Below are positions 9,504 through 17,732 of a DNA stretch of 64,000 nt, one piece after another (position 1 is the stretch's first letter; every line of letters starts with the position of its first letter). Under the pieces are notes generated by a model. That model saw only the letters and a program-made list of their open reading frames with translations. It was not told the DNA's origin and made no database searches. The translations under genes and the position numbers were made by a program. The stretch spans positions 49,035 to 113,034 of the forward strand of contig NZ_AOLW01000011.1 in assembly GCF_000336615.1 (NCBI RefSeq), given 5' to 3'. The stretch is from Haloarcula amylolytica JCM 13557 (GTDB lineage Archaea > Halobacteriota > Halobacteria > Halobacteriales > Haloarculaceae).

Positions 9504-9528
9504 GTATATGTGCGGATATACTTATAAA
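9504..9528 (+). promoter_or_regulatory. paaA promoter: palindrome plus TATA box
   Basis: GTATAT and ATATAC form perfect 6-nt arms around a 6-nt spacer (9504-9521), immediately followed by the TATA-like element CTTATAAA at 9521-9528. The paaA ATG lies at 9586, which leaves a leader of roughly 30 nt. The palindrome sits where an archaeal activator or repressor would act on BRE/TATA recognition. Binding by the divergent HTH-10 protein is an inference. Confidence 0.5.
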
Positions 9529-9585
9529 ACCCGTCTATATAGGGGCAAATTAGTAAGAACATTCCTCACGATTTATGGGACACAT

Positions 9586-10527
9586 ATGAACGTTGACGAA
9601 GTCAAAGCCCGCGCTGGACCCCGGGAGTTCAGCCCGAAAGACGACCTTCCCGAAGAGTATCGGCAGGCAGCCACGCGGATGCTCGAGTTCCACGCCAACA
9701 GCGAGATTATGGGGGCGTACCTCGAACGGCCCTTCATCAGACAAGCCCCGAGCATCGAGCGAAAGATGGCCTTCAGCGCGAAGGTGCAGGACGAAATCGG
9801 CCACGGCCAGATGCTCTACCGAGCGGCGGAGTCGCTCGGTGTCAAGACCCGCGAAGAGATGCTCGACGATCTGGCGAACGGGGACGGGAAGTTCCTGAAC
9901 TGCTTCCACTACCCGATGGAGAGCTACGTCGAGACGCCGATGATCGCCTTCTTCGTCGACGGGGCCGCGATGCGCCGCCAGGCGACCCTGAAAAAGTCCA
10001 GTTGGGAGCCGTACGCCCACGCGATGGACAAGATCTGCTTCGAAGAGGGGATGCACGTCAAGCACGGTGAGTCGATCCTCCGCGAACTGATGAACGGCTC
10101 CCGGAGGGAACAGCGCATGACTCAGGAGGCCTTCGAAGAGTGGTGGCCGCGAATCCTGCAGTTCTTCGGCCCGACCGACGACCAGAGCACCCACCACGAC
10201 TTCGCCGCGGAAGTCGGGCTGAAGACGTGTACGAACGACGAGCTTCGGAACGCGTTCCTCAACACCTACATCCCGAAGGCCAAGAAATACGGGCTGGAGA
10301 TGCCCGACGAGCCACGCATCCGGGACAACGGTGACGGGACCTACGAGGTCGTCGAGGACGACCTCGACTGGGACGAGTTCTTCACTGTCTCACAGAACGA
10401 ATACGACGGCAGCATCGAACAGATCAGCGGTCGCCGGCAGGCCCAGGAAGCGGTGCAGTGGGTCCGTGACATGATGGACGACCAGACGACCACGAACAGC
10501 GGCCCGCAGACACAGGCAGCGGACTGA
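9586..10527 (+). CDS. paaA: phenylacetyl-CoA epoxidase subunit PaaA
   Basis: A 313-aa catalytic subunit of the multicomponent 1,2-phenylacetyl-CoA epoxidase, a ferritin-fold diiron monooxygenase. Diiron-type ligands are visible: Glu in HANSEIMGAYLERP, the first ExxH in QDEIGHGQML, Glu in MESYVETPM and the second ExxH in FEEGMHVKHGES. ATG 9586 matches the family start better than upstream in-frame starts inside the promoter. It begins a tightly packed operon: paaB follows after 5 nt. Confidence 0.95.
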   Translation: MNVDEVKARAGPREFSPKDDLPEEYRQAATRMLEFHANSEIMGAYLERPFIRQAPSIERKMAFSAKVQDEIGHGQMLYRAAESLGVKTREEMLDDLANGDGKFLNCFHYPMESYVETPMIAFFVDGAAMRRQATLKKSSWEPYAHAMDKICFEEGMHVKHGESILRELMNGSRREQRMTQEAFEEWWPRILQFFGPTDDQSTHHDFAAEVGLKTCTNDELRNAFLNTYIPKAKKYGLEMPDEPRIRDNGDGTYEVVEDDLDWDEFFTVSQNEYDGSIEQISGRRQAQEAVQWVRDMMDDQTTTNSGPQTQAAD

Positions 10528-10532
10528 GAACG

Positions 10533-11060
10533 ATGATCTGGGAAGTATTCCGACAACAGAGTCCGGACGCGGATTTCGTTCACTGCCGGGACGTCCACGC
10601 ACCCGACCGAGAGATGGCGAAGCAGTTCTCGGTCATCCAGCACGGGCGGCGGAAGCCGACCCACGCGCTCTGGGTTGCCCCGCAAGAGAAAATCACGCAG
10701 GTCGATCCTGACGCAGAGAGCCGTGACGAGGTCGGAAACAGCGCCGAGAAACCGTGGGCTGTCTTCCGGCAGGACCAGCCCGGCGGGTATCACACGCACT
10801 GCGGTGACGTCGAAGCCCCCAGCACCGCCGGCGCAGAACAGGCGGCGATTGCAACGTTCAGTGACGACGACCCCAACAGTCTCTGGGTCGTACAGCACCA
10901 GTACATCGGCGAAGTCACCGAGGACGACGTGAGCTTCGGTGGGACGACCAACAAGTCCTACCGGTTCGCACAGACGTACAACGTCGATCCGGCTGCCGAG
11001 GAGGTCGAAGCCTCCGAGTCCGAGCAGATAGAAGCGGAGAAACAGCGAGGTGAGATCTAA
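10533..11060 (+). CDS. paaB: PaaB-like subunit with two tandem PaaB domains
   Basis: A 175-aa protein, almost twice the roughly 95 aa of bacterial PaaB. Two homologous units can be aligned: IWEVFRQQ...HCRDVHAPDREMAK...ALWVAPQEKI (residues 2-55) and PWAVFRQDQ...HCGDVEAPSTAGAE...SLWVVQHQYI (about 74-128). A short acidic tail follows. PaaB bridges PaaA-PaaC dimers in the bacterial complex; a covalent double subunit would replace a PaaB pair (inference). The stop overlaps the paaC start by one base (TAATG). Confidence 0.9.
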   Translation: MIWEVFRQQSPDADFVHCRDVHAPDREMAKQFSVIQHGRRKPTHALWVAPQEKITQVDPDAESRDEVGNSAEKPWAVFRQDQPGGYHTHCGDVEAPSTAGAEQAAIATFSDDDPNSLWVVQHQYIGEVTEDDVSFGGTTNKSYRFAQTYNVDPAAEEVEASESEQIEAEKQRGEI

Positions 11061-11893
11061 TGGCAACAACGGAATCCGACCTCGGCGGTCCAGCCGACCT
11101 GTCCGAGGACGAACAGCGCGCAGTCGAGGCACAGCTGCTCCGGCTCGCCGACGACGAGCTGGTTCAGGCCGAACGCTACACGTTCTGGCAGGTGCGTGCG
11201 CCGACACTGGAATCGGACCTCTCGATTTCCAACAACGCACAGGACGAGCTGGGCCACGCACGACTGTGGTACGATGCGGTACAGCAACTCGGCTACTCCG
11301 AGGAATCGCTCATTTACGAGAGCGACCCCAGCGACTTCCAGCACAGTACGCTCGTCGAGCTACCGTTTGCGGAAGGTGACTGGGCCGATGCTATCGTCAG
11401 AGCGTACCTCTACGACGTCGCTGAAGACATCCGCCTCTCCGCGCTCGAGGACTCGTCGTACGAGATTATCCGGAACAGAACGAGTCGCATCCAGGGCGAG
11501 GAAGGCTATCACCTCGAACACGCCGAGAGCTGGCTGGACCGGATGGCGCTGGACGAGGAGGCCAGCGAACGCGTCCAGGCGGCTATCGACGAGCTCTATC
11601 CGTACGCCCTCACGCTGTTCGAACCCGTCGGCGACGTGGAGGCCGACATCGACCGGCTGGGCATCCGCACGATGACCCTCGACGAGATGCGCACCGAGTG
11701 GGAGACCCGCGTCGAATCGTTCCTGACCGAACTGGGGTTCGCCGTGCCGACCGATGCTGCCCCCGCAACGCCGGCAGGCCGGGACAACGAACATACCGAC
11801 CACTGGCACGACCTGCACGAAGAAATGACGGCCAGTTACCGGAATCTGGGCCGTGACGAAGCGACGCTGATAATGGCGGCCGACGATGAGTAG
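11060..11893 (+). CDS. paaC: phenylacetyl-CoA epoxidase subunit PaaC
   Basis: A 277-aa ferritin-fold partner of PaaA. In the bacterial enzyme this subunit is structural and has lost its iron ligands. Here motifs that resemble a full ligand set remain: Glu in VQAERYTFWQ, ExxH in AQDELGHARLWYD, Glu in YDVAEDIRLSALE, and ExxH in EEGYHLEHAESW. Metal binding is therefore possible but unproven. The gene overlaps paaB by 1 nt and paaD by 8 nt. Confidence 0.93.
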   Translation: MATTESDLGGPADLSEDEQRAVEAQLLRLADDELVQAERYTFWQVRAPTLESDLSISNNAQDELGHARLWYDAVQQLGYSEESLIYESDPSDFQHSTLVELPFAEGDWADAIVRAYLYDVAEDIRLSALEDSSYEIIRNRTSRIQGEEGYHLEHAESWLDRMALDEEASERVQAAIDELYPYALTLFEPVGDVEADIDRLGIRTMTLDEMRTEWETRVESFLTELGFAVPTDAAPATPAGRDNEHTDHWHDLHEEMTASYRNLGRDEATLIMAADDE

Positions 11894-12320
11894 CGACTAC
11901 GACCGGCCACGCGCGGACGCTGATGCTACCGCGTGTTCGTATACCGACTACGAGACCAAAGACCACGTAGCGGACGACGTCCCGGCCACGGGCGAAGACG
12001 CCGACGGCATTGAACGCGACGTGTGGGCGGCCCTGTATCAGGTCGAGGACCCGGAGATGCCGGTCAGCATCGTCGATCTGGGTCTCATATATGGGCTCGA
12101 CGTGTCCGACGGTGCTGTCACGGTCGACATGACGCTCACCTACAGCGGCTGTCCAGCGCGCGAGATCATCCTCGATGAGGTCGAAGAAGCCGCCGAGAGT
12201 GTCGACGGAATCGAGACCGCGTCGGTCCGACTGGTCTGGGCCCCGGACTGGTCGATTGATCTGGTCACAGAACAGGGCAAAGAAGCGCTGCGGGACTTCG
12301 GGATGAGCTTCGACGGATGA
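11886..12320 (+). CDS. paaD: PaaD, MIP18-domain part only
   Basis: A 144-aa protein with a MIP18/DUF59 domain (about residues 43-140; QVEDPEMPVSIVDLGLIYGL and TLTYSGCPAREII with the conserved Cys). PaaD is thought to help assemble or mature the epoxidase iron centre. Bacterial PaaD proteins carry a C-terminal zinc ribbon on the same chain; here the protein ends after the MIP18 domain and the ribbon is encoded by the next, overlapping gene. Overlap with both paaC and the ribbon gene shows strict operon coupling. Confidence 0.92.
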   Translation: MSSDYDRPRADADATACSYTDYETKDHVADDVPATGEDADGIERDVWAALYQVEDPEMPVSIVDLGLIYGLDVSDGAVTVDMTLTYSGCPAREIILDEVEEAAESVDGIETASVRLVWAPDWSIDLVTEQGKEALRDFGMSFDG

Positions 12321-12484
12321 GTGAACCCGACCCCAGTGTCACGACCAGCGGCGAACAGACGGGCGCGGAGTGCCCGTACTGTGGCTCGACCGACACCGAG
12401 CGGAAACACCCACGCGGGCCGTCGCGGTGCCAGTCGATTCATTACTGCAACGAGTGCCTGCAGCAGTTCAAGAAGTTCGAGTAA
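12317..12484 (+). CDS. stand-alone PaaD-type zinc-ribbon protein (55 aa)
   Basis: A short gene whose ATG overlaps the paaD stop (ATGA, 12317-12320). The product has ECPYCGSTDTE near residue 19, and SIHYCNECLQQFKKFE at the C-terminus: a CxxC...CxxC zinc ribbon. This is the sequence pattern of the C-terminal ribbon of bacterial PaaD, so the PaaD polypeptide is split into two coupled genes by a frame change. It may be an ancestral arrangement or a fixed frameshift. There is no other recognisable domain. Confidence 0.88.
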   Translation: MSEPDPSVTTSGEQTGAECPYCGSTDTERKHPRGPSRCQSIHYCNECLQQFKKFE

Positions 12485-12584
12485 GCCGTTATTACTCGCC
12501 AGTTCTGCCTTCGGAGTTTCACAGCGTGAGGCAGAGCGGTGGGACTGTTGCCCGCAGCCTAATCACGACTCGTCAGCGAGAGCT

Positions 12585-14036
12585 TCAGCCGAGGTTGATG
12601 TGGACGTTTTTGACCTCTGTGTAGCTCTCGATGGCCTGCTCGCCCTGTGCGCGGCCGTGGCCGCTCTGTTTCGTGCCGCCGAAGGGTGTCTGTGGCCAGG
12701 TGTTGGGCGTCTCGTTGACCATCACCATCCCGTAGTCAAGTCTGTCCGTGACGGTGTGCGCGCGAGTCAGGTCGTTCGTCCAGACGCAGGCGGTGAGGCC
12801 AAACGGTGAGTCGTTCGCGACCGCAATCGCTTCTTCCTCGTCGCTCACTTCGATTGCGGTGAGCACGGGACCGAAGATCTCCTCCTGTGCAATCGTCATC
12901 TCGTTGTCCACGTCGGCAAAGACGGTCGGCTCGACGAAGTGACCGGTGTCTCTGTCCGCAGGAACGCCACCGCCGGCCACAACAGTCGCCCCCTCTTCTT
13001 TGCCGGTCTCGATATAGTCGAGAATCTCCTGTTGTCGGCCCGCACTGACGACCGGTCCCATCTGGCCGTCGTCGTCGATGCCGCCGCCGAGCGGGATGTT
13101 CTCTGCGATCTCAGCCATCCGAGAGACCATCTCGTCGTAGACGTCCTCGTGGACGACGATACGCGAGTTCGCCCAGCACATCTGCCCGGCGTTCATGAAG
13201 ATTCCGTACTGGATGCCGCGGGCGGCGGCATCGAGGTCCGCGTCGGGGAACACGACTGCCGGCCCCTTCCCGCCGAGTTCGAGTGTCACGTCGGCGACCG
13301 CGTCGGCAGCACTTCGCTGGACCGTCTTTCCGACACCTGTACTCCCGGTGAAGGTGACGTGATCGACGCCCTCGTGTCCGGTGAGTGCGTCGCCGGCCTC
13401 GGAGCCCTTCCCGGGAACAACGTTGACGACGCCGTCAGGAAGGCTCGCTTCCTCGGCAGCTTTCGCGTAGTACAGCGCCGATAACGGCGTCATAGCGGAC
13501 GGTTTGAGGATAACGCTGTTCCCCGCCGCCAGCGCCGGTGCCAGGCCGCGGCCGGCGAGCTGGAAGGGATAGTTCCACGGCGCGACGTGTGCGGTCACGC
13601 CGACCGGCTCGCGGACGGTGTAGTTGAGCCGGCCGTCCTCGACGGGGATCTCGTCGCCGCGTATCTTGTCCGTCCACCCGGCGTAGTGGCGGAACGTATC
13701 GGTGACCATGTCGATTTCCAGCCCGGCTTCGAACGGCGTTTTCCCGTTGTCGTGGGATTCAACCATGGAGAGCTCGTCTTTCATCTCCTCGATGGCGTCG
13801 GCCATCGCGTGGAGTTTCGCCCGGCGCGTCCCCGGGTCCATCGTCGCCCACTCGGAGCCGCCTTCGACGGCCGCCTGTGCCGCCTGTACCGCATCGTCGA
13901 TATCAGTCGCCTCGGCCTTCTGTACCGACGCGTAGGGCTGTTCCGTTGCCGGGTCCTCCGTCTCGATGCTGCCGCCGTTGGTCGCTTTTCGCCATTCGCC
14001 GCCGATATACAGGTCTGTCGGGCCGGTGTACTCCAT
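12585..14036 (-). CDS. aldehyde dehydrogenase, candidate PaaZ dehydrogenase half
   Basis: A 483-aa NAD(P)-dependent aldehyde dehydrogenase of class I length. Motifs: VAPWNYPFQLAGRGLAPALAAGN, FTGSTGVGKTV, the general base Glu in TLELGGKGP, and the nucleophile Cys in NAGQMCWANSR. It converges on the paaABCD operon and stands beside a separate MaoC hydratase. In E. coli PaaZ, an aldehyde dehydrogenase domain and a MaoC domain are fused and perform oxepin-CoA ring opening and oxidation; here they may be separate proteins. Phenylacetaldehyde or betaine aldehyde oxidation are alternatives. Confidence 0.85.
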   Translation of the reverse strand: MEYTGPTDLYIGGEWRKATNGGSIETEDPATEQPYASVQKAEATDIDDAVQAAQAAVEGGSEWATMDPGTRRAKLHAMADAIEEMKDELSMVESHDNGKTPFEAGLEIDMVTDTFRHYAGWTDKIRGDEIPVEDGRLNYTVREPVGVTAHVAPWNYPFQLAGRGLAPALAAGNSVILKPSAMTPLSALYYAKAAEEASLPDGVVNVVPGKGSEAGDALTGHEGVDHVTFTGSTGVGKTVQRSAADAVADVTLELGGKGPAVVFPDADLDAAARGIQYGIFMNAGQMCWANSRIVVHEDVYDEMVSRMAEIAENIPLGGGIDDDGQMGPVVSAGRQQEILDYIETGKEEGATVVAGGGVPADRDTGHFVEPTVFADVDNEMTIAQEEIFGPVLTAIEVSDEEEAIAVANDSPFGLTACVWTNDLTRAHTVTDRLDYGMVMVNETPNTWPQTPFGGTKQSGHGRAQGEQAIESYTEVKNVHINLG

Positions 14037-14182
14037 TGCAATAACAGAGGGCGGGCGCGGCGTCTTAGTTGTTATTATTTATTATTCATGTTTGGCTGGC
14101 GGGTGCGCCGGCTCCGACTTTCCAGTCGTACATCGAGGTACCAGCCGCTACCGATGCCCCGCATTCGAACGCGCCACTGGGT

Positions 14183-14641
14183 TCACTCTCGTTTCTTGAT
14201 GAGGAACTTCATGTCGCCCTTGAAGACGACGGTCCCGTCCTGGTTTTCCATTTCAGTGTCGAGGACGACTAACCCGGCGTCGTCGCGCCCGACCTCTTTG
14301 GTGTTGTCAACGACGATCTCCAACTGGAGTGTGTCGCCGATGTGGACCGGGTTCGGGAGGTCCATGTAGTTCATTCCGAGGAACGCGAACGCGGTCCGCT
14401 CGACGATACCGGTCCGGTAGACGAAGCCGGTCGCCTGCACGAACGTCATCGGCCCGTGTGCGATCCGCTCACCGAACTCCTGTTCTTCCGCGTACTCCTT
14501 GTTCGTATGCAGTTCCGTCCAGTCGCCCGACAGCGCAGAGTGCATGACGAAATCGGACTCGGTGACTGTCCGGCCGACACTGATAAACTCCTGTCCCTCT
14601 TCGAAGTCCTCGAAGTGATGTGGCTCGTAGCTGTACGCCAT
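14183..14641 (-). CDS. MaoC-family hydratase, candidate PaaZ hydrolase half
   Basis: A 152-aa hot-dog hydratase: FEEGQEFISVGRTVTESDFV at the start, then the MaoC active-site region SGDWTELHTNKEYAEEQEFGERIAHGPM with conserved Asp/His. ATG 14641 is preferred because an AT-rich TATA-like stretch lies about 25-35 nt upstream and the eight extra upstream residues are not conserved. Likely role: hydrolytic opening of oxepin-CoA, the reaction of the PaaZ C-terminal domain, inferred from its place between the aldehyde dehydrogenase and paaI/paaK. A generic (R)-enoyl-CoA hydratase is possible. Confidence 0.83.
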   Translation of the reverse strand: MAYSYEPHHFEDFEEGQEFISVGRTVTESDFVMHSALSGDWTELHTNKEYAEEQEFGERIAHGPMTFVQATGFVYRTGIVERTAFAFLGMNYMDLPNPVHIGDTLQLEIVVDNTKEVGRDDAGLVVLDTEMENQDGTVVFKGDMKFLIKKRE

Positions 14642-14663
14642 AGTTCCCCATCTGATAGCAGAC

Positions 14664-14713
14664 ATTTATATTTTTACGCTCCGCTGACAGCAGCGGCGAC
14701 CGGTATATATTTA
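14664..14713. promoter_or_regulatory. divergent TATA boxes for maoC-like gene and paaI
   Basis: The 98-nt gap between two divergent genes has two AT-rich elements. ATTTATATTTTTA at 14664-14676 reads as a TATA box on the minus strand about 28 nt before ATG 14641. TATATATTTA at 14704-14713 lies about 30 nt before ATG 14740 on the plus strand. Both spacings fit leaderless archaeal transcripts. Confidence 0.55.
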
Positions 14714-14739
14714 TTATTCCTGATAGAACCACAGGCCGT

Positions 14740-15135
14740 ATGTCCGGCGTCGCCGACGAAGTCAGAGAGCGCATCGAATCCGACGCGTACTGCGAAACCC
14801 TCGGCATCGACGTCGTCGAAGTCGACTCGGGGTACGCCCAGACTGAACTGACGATTACTGAGGACCTGCTGAACTTTCATGGGACGCCCCATGGCGGTGC
14901 GGTCTACTCGCTCGCCGATGCAGCCTTCGCCGCGGCGTCGAACTCGCACGGCGAGGCGGCGGTCGCACTGGAGACGAACATCTCGTATTTAGACGCCGTA
15001 GAAACCGGTGAGACGCTGTCTGCGGTCGCCGAGGAGACGCATCTCGCGGACAGCACCGCAGAGTACGAGGTAACGGTGACTGCGCAGGATGGCGAGCGTA
15101 TCGCGACGTTTCGCGGACGAGTCTACCGGCCCTGA
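14740..15135 (+). CDS. paaI: PaaI-family acyl-CoA thioesterase
   Basis: A 131-aa hot-dog thioesterase. The catalytic region reads NFHGTPHGGAVYSLADAAFAAASNS, the PaaI signature HGG...D. PaaI hydrolyses hydroxyphenylacetyl-CoA-type dead-end or accumulated thioesters and protects the CoA pool. It converges on paaK, with only 3 nt between the two stop codons. Confidence 0.9.
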   Translation: MSGVADEVRERIESDAYCETLGIDVVEVDSGYAQTELTITEDLLNFHGTPHGGAVYSLADAAFAAASNSHGEAAVALETNISYLDAVETGETLSAVAEETHLADSTAEYEVTVTAQDGERIATFRGRVYRP

Positions 15136-15138
15136 CAG

Positions 15139-16428
15139 TCAGTCACGGTGGTCGTAGACGCGTTTTACCTTGCCGACCTGCGTTCGGTCGATGCTCCCGG
15201 GCGCAACGAGTTCGAGTTCGTCCGGGGTGAACGCGAGCACGTTCTCCAGCCGTTCGATGATTTCCTCTTCCAGCGCTTCGTTACCCGGCCCTTGCTCCGC
15301 GGTCCGTTCGATGGTGAGTTCCAGAACGTCGAGGTTGTTCTCCTCGTAGAGGTCGATCCGGTAGTGCGGAGCGACGCCGTCGATGTCCAGCACAGCGTGT
15401 TCGATTTCACTGGGATAGAGGTTCACGCCACGGACGATGAGGAGGTCGTCAGTCCGACCGGTGACGTTGTCCATCCGTACCATCGTCCGTCCACACGCAC
15501 ACTCGTCGTAGTTCAGCGTCGTCAAATCCCCGGTCCGGTATCGGAAGACCGGCAACGCTTCTTTGGTGAGGGTTGTGAGAACGAGTTCACCCTCCTCGCC
15601 TTCCTCGACCGGCTCCTTCGTCTGTGGGTCGATGACTTCCGGGTAGAAGTGGTCCTCCCAGATGTGGAGCCCGTCCTGCGCTTCGTGGCACTCACACGAG
15701 ACGCCGGGACCGATGATCTCCGAGAGCCCGTAAACATCGATGCCGTCGACGCCCAGCCGCTCTTCGATTTCCGCCCGCATCGGGTCGGTACACGGTTCCG
15801 CTCCGAAGATAATCGTCGAGATCGGCAGGTCGCTTGGGTCGTGGCCCATTTCCTCGGCCGTTTCGGCGAGGTACAGCGCATACGATGGGGTGCATGTGAA
15901 CACATCGCTCTCCAGGTCGGTCATCAACTCGACCTGTCGCTGGGTCTGGCCGCTCCCGATAGGGATAACTGTGGCCCCCAGCTCCTCGGCTCCGTCGTGA
16001 AGCCCCAATCCGCCGGTGAACAGCCCGTATCCGTAGGCGTTCTGGACGGTGTCGCCCGGTCCGGTCCCGCTCGCAGCCAGCGAACGGGCAACGACTTCGC
16101 TCCAGCTGTCGAGGTCGTCATCCGTGTACGAGACGATTTTCGGCTTCCCGGTCGTCCCGGACGACGCGTGGATCCGGGCGACGTCCGCATCGTCGACGGC
16201 GAACAGGCCGTCGGGGTACTCGTCGCGGAAATCCTCTTTCGTCGTCATCGGCAGTTTCGTGATGTCGTCGATACTCTGGATGTCTTCGGGTGAGACGCCC
16301 GCCTCGTCGAGCTTCTCCCGGTAAAACGGGACGTTCTCGTAGGCATGCGTAACAATCCCCTGTAACCGGTCGGTTTGCAACGCACGCAGCTCTGTACGGT
16401 CAGCCGCCTCCAGTTGCTTGTACACCAT
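15139..16428 (-). CDS. paaK: phenylacetate-CoA ligase
   Basis: A 429-aa AMP-forming ligase of the PaaK branch. Evidence is ENVPFYREKLDEAGV near the N-terminus, the P-loop-like ASSGTTGKPKIVSYT, the adenylate region VYGLSEIIGPGVSCEC, and the C-terminal domain with RTDDLLIVRGVNLYPSEIE. It activates phenylacetate to phenylacetyl-CoA, the first step of the pathway. ATG 16428 is preferred to an upstream in-frame start 33 codons earlier because MVYKQLEA begins the conserved sequence and an AT-rich element lies about 30 nt upstream. Confidence 0.93.
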   Translation of the reverse strand: MVYKQLEAADRTELRALQTDRLQGIVTHAYENVPFYREKLDEAGVSPEDIQSIDDITKLPMTTKEDFRDEYPDGLFAVDDADVARIHASSGTTGKPKIVSYTDDDLDSWSEVVARSLAASGTGPGDTVQNAYGYGLFTGGLGLHDGAEELGATVIPIGSGQTQRQVELMTDLESDVFTCTPSYALYLAETAEEMGHDPSDLPISTIIFGAEPCTDPMRAEIEERLGVDGIDVYGLSEIIGPGVSCECHEAQDGLHIWEDHFYPEVIDPQTKEPVEEGEEGELVLTTLTKEALPVFRYRTGDLTTLNYDECACGRTMVRMDNVTGRTDDLLIVRGVNLYPSEIEHAVLDIDGVAPHYRIDLYEENNLDVLELTIERTAEQGPGNEALEEEIIERLENVLAFTPDELELVAPGSIDRTQVGKVKRVYDHRD

Positions 16429-16559
16429 CGTCAATGATAGAGTGGAATGATAGTGATAAAATGGTTTGGGATTGACCACTCCGAGTGCCGGTCGTGCTTG
16501 CTGTGTGACTGTCGGCAAGTGATGCAAAGCTATTTTTCAGTACCCTCAGAGTTCCATGT

Positions 16560-17732
16560 ATGCGGGACGCGTATCTCATCGGCGCAGGGCAAACGCCGTT
16601 TGGCTCGATGCCCGAAGAGAGCTACAGATCACTGTTCGACCACGCAGTCAGCGACGCCTTCGACAGTGTCGACCACGGTATCGACACGGATGCGATAGAC
16701 GAAGCGGTCGTCGGCTCACTCGGCGTGGGCGGTCGACAACTCGGTCTCTCGGGACCGGCAGCAACCGAACACGCCGGGCTGCACGGAATCCCCAGCGTGC
16801 GCGTCGAAAACGCCTGTGCCGCGTCTGGCTACGCCGTCCGTCAGGCAGTGCAAGCGGTCAAAAGCGGGATGGCCGACGTGGCGCTGGCTGGCGGCGTCGA
16901 AGTCATGACAGACATGAGCAGCGACGTGACGAAGTACTGGCTCGGCGTTTCCGGCGAAACAGAGTGGGAACGGCTGACCGGGACGACGTTCTCCGGCGTC
17001 TACGCACAGATGGCAAGCGCGTATCTGCGGGAGTACGGGGCCAGCGAGGAGCACCTCTCGATGGTGGCGGTCAAGAACCATCGGAACGGTGCAAAGAACC
17101 CGAAGGCCCACCTGGGCTTCGAGTGCTCCCTCGAAGACGCCGTCGACGCTCCGGTCGTCGCGGACCCGTTGAACCTCTATCACTGCTGTCCGACCTCTGA
17201 CGGTGCAGCCGTCGCTCTCGTCGCCAGTGAAGATGTCGTCGAGCAGTACACTGACGACCCGGTGCGAATCGCCGGAGTCGGCGCAGCCAGCGACCGGGTC
17301 GGGCTCTTCCAGCGAGATAGCTACACCGCGGTCTCTGCATCGGAAGCCGCTGCAGACACGGCCTATGATCGTGCCGGGATCGGCCCCGACGACCTCGACT
17401 TCGCCGAGGTACACGACTGCTTCACGATCGCCGAGCTGCTTGCGTACGAAGACCTCGGCTTCTGTGACCGCGGCGAGGCCCCACAGTTGCTTGAACAGGG
17501 AACGACCGAAGCCGACGGAGCCATGCCGGTCAATCTCTCCGGCGGGCTGAAATCGAAGGGCCACCCCATCGGCGCAACCGGGGCCGGACAGATTGTCGAG
17601 GCGTTCAAACAACTCACCGGTAGCGCCGGGGACCGGCAGCTAGCGGCCCCGAAGTACGGGCTCACTCACAACGTGGGTGGGAGCGGGGGGAGCGCCGTTG
17701 TCCATGTCCTCGAACGGGAGGCTGCACGATGA
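16560..17732 (+). CDS. SCP2-type thiolase (acetyl-CoA C-acyltransferase-like)
   Basis: A 390-aa thiolase-fold protein of the lipid-transfer (SCP2) branch. Catalytic elements are intact: nucleophile Cys86 in VENACAASG, HDCFTIAELL in the middle loop, and KGHPIGATGAGQIVE with the catalytic His near the C-terminus. These thiolases form complexes with DUF35 OB-fold proteins in archaea. The next gene overlaps it (ATGA) and contains such a DUF35 domain fused to a degenerate HMG-CoA-synthase-like domain, so a stable two-protein complex is likely. The substrate is unknown; position inside the paa block suggests an aromatic or dicarboxylic acyl-CoA. Confidence 0.88.
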   Translation: MRDAYLIGAGQTPFGSMPEESYRSLFDHAVSDAFDSVDHGIDTDAIDEAVVGSLGVGGRQLGLSGPAATEHAGLHGIPSVRVENACAASGYAVRQAVQAVKSGMADVALAGGVEVMTDMSSDVTKYWLGVSGETEWERLTGTTFSGVYAQMASAYLREYGASEEHLSMVAVKNHRNGAKNPKAHLGFECSLEDAVDAPVVADPLNLYHCCPTSDGAAVALVASEDVVEQYTDDPVRIAGVGAASDRVGLFQRDSYTAVSASEAAADTAYDRAGIGPDDLDFAEVHDCFTIAELLAYEDLGFCDRGEAPQLLEQGTTEADGAMPVNLSGGLKSKGHPIGATGAGQIVEAFKQLTGSAGDRQLAAPKYGLTHNVGGSGGSAVVHVLEREAAR

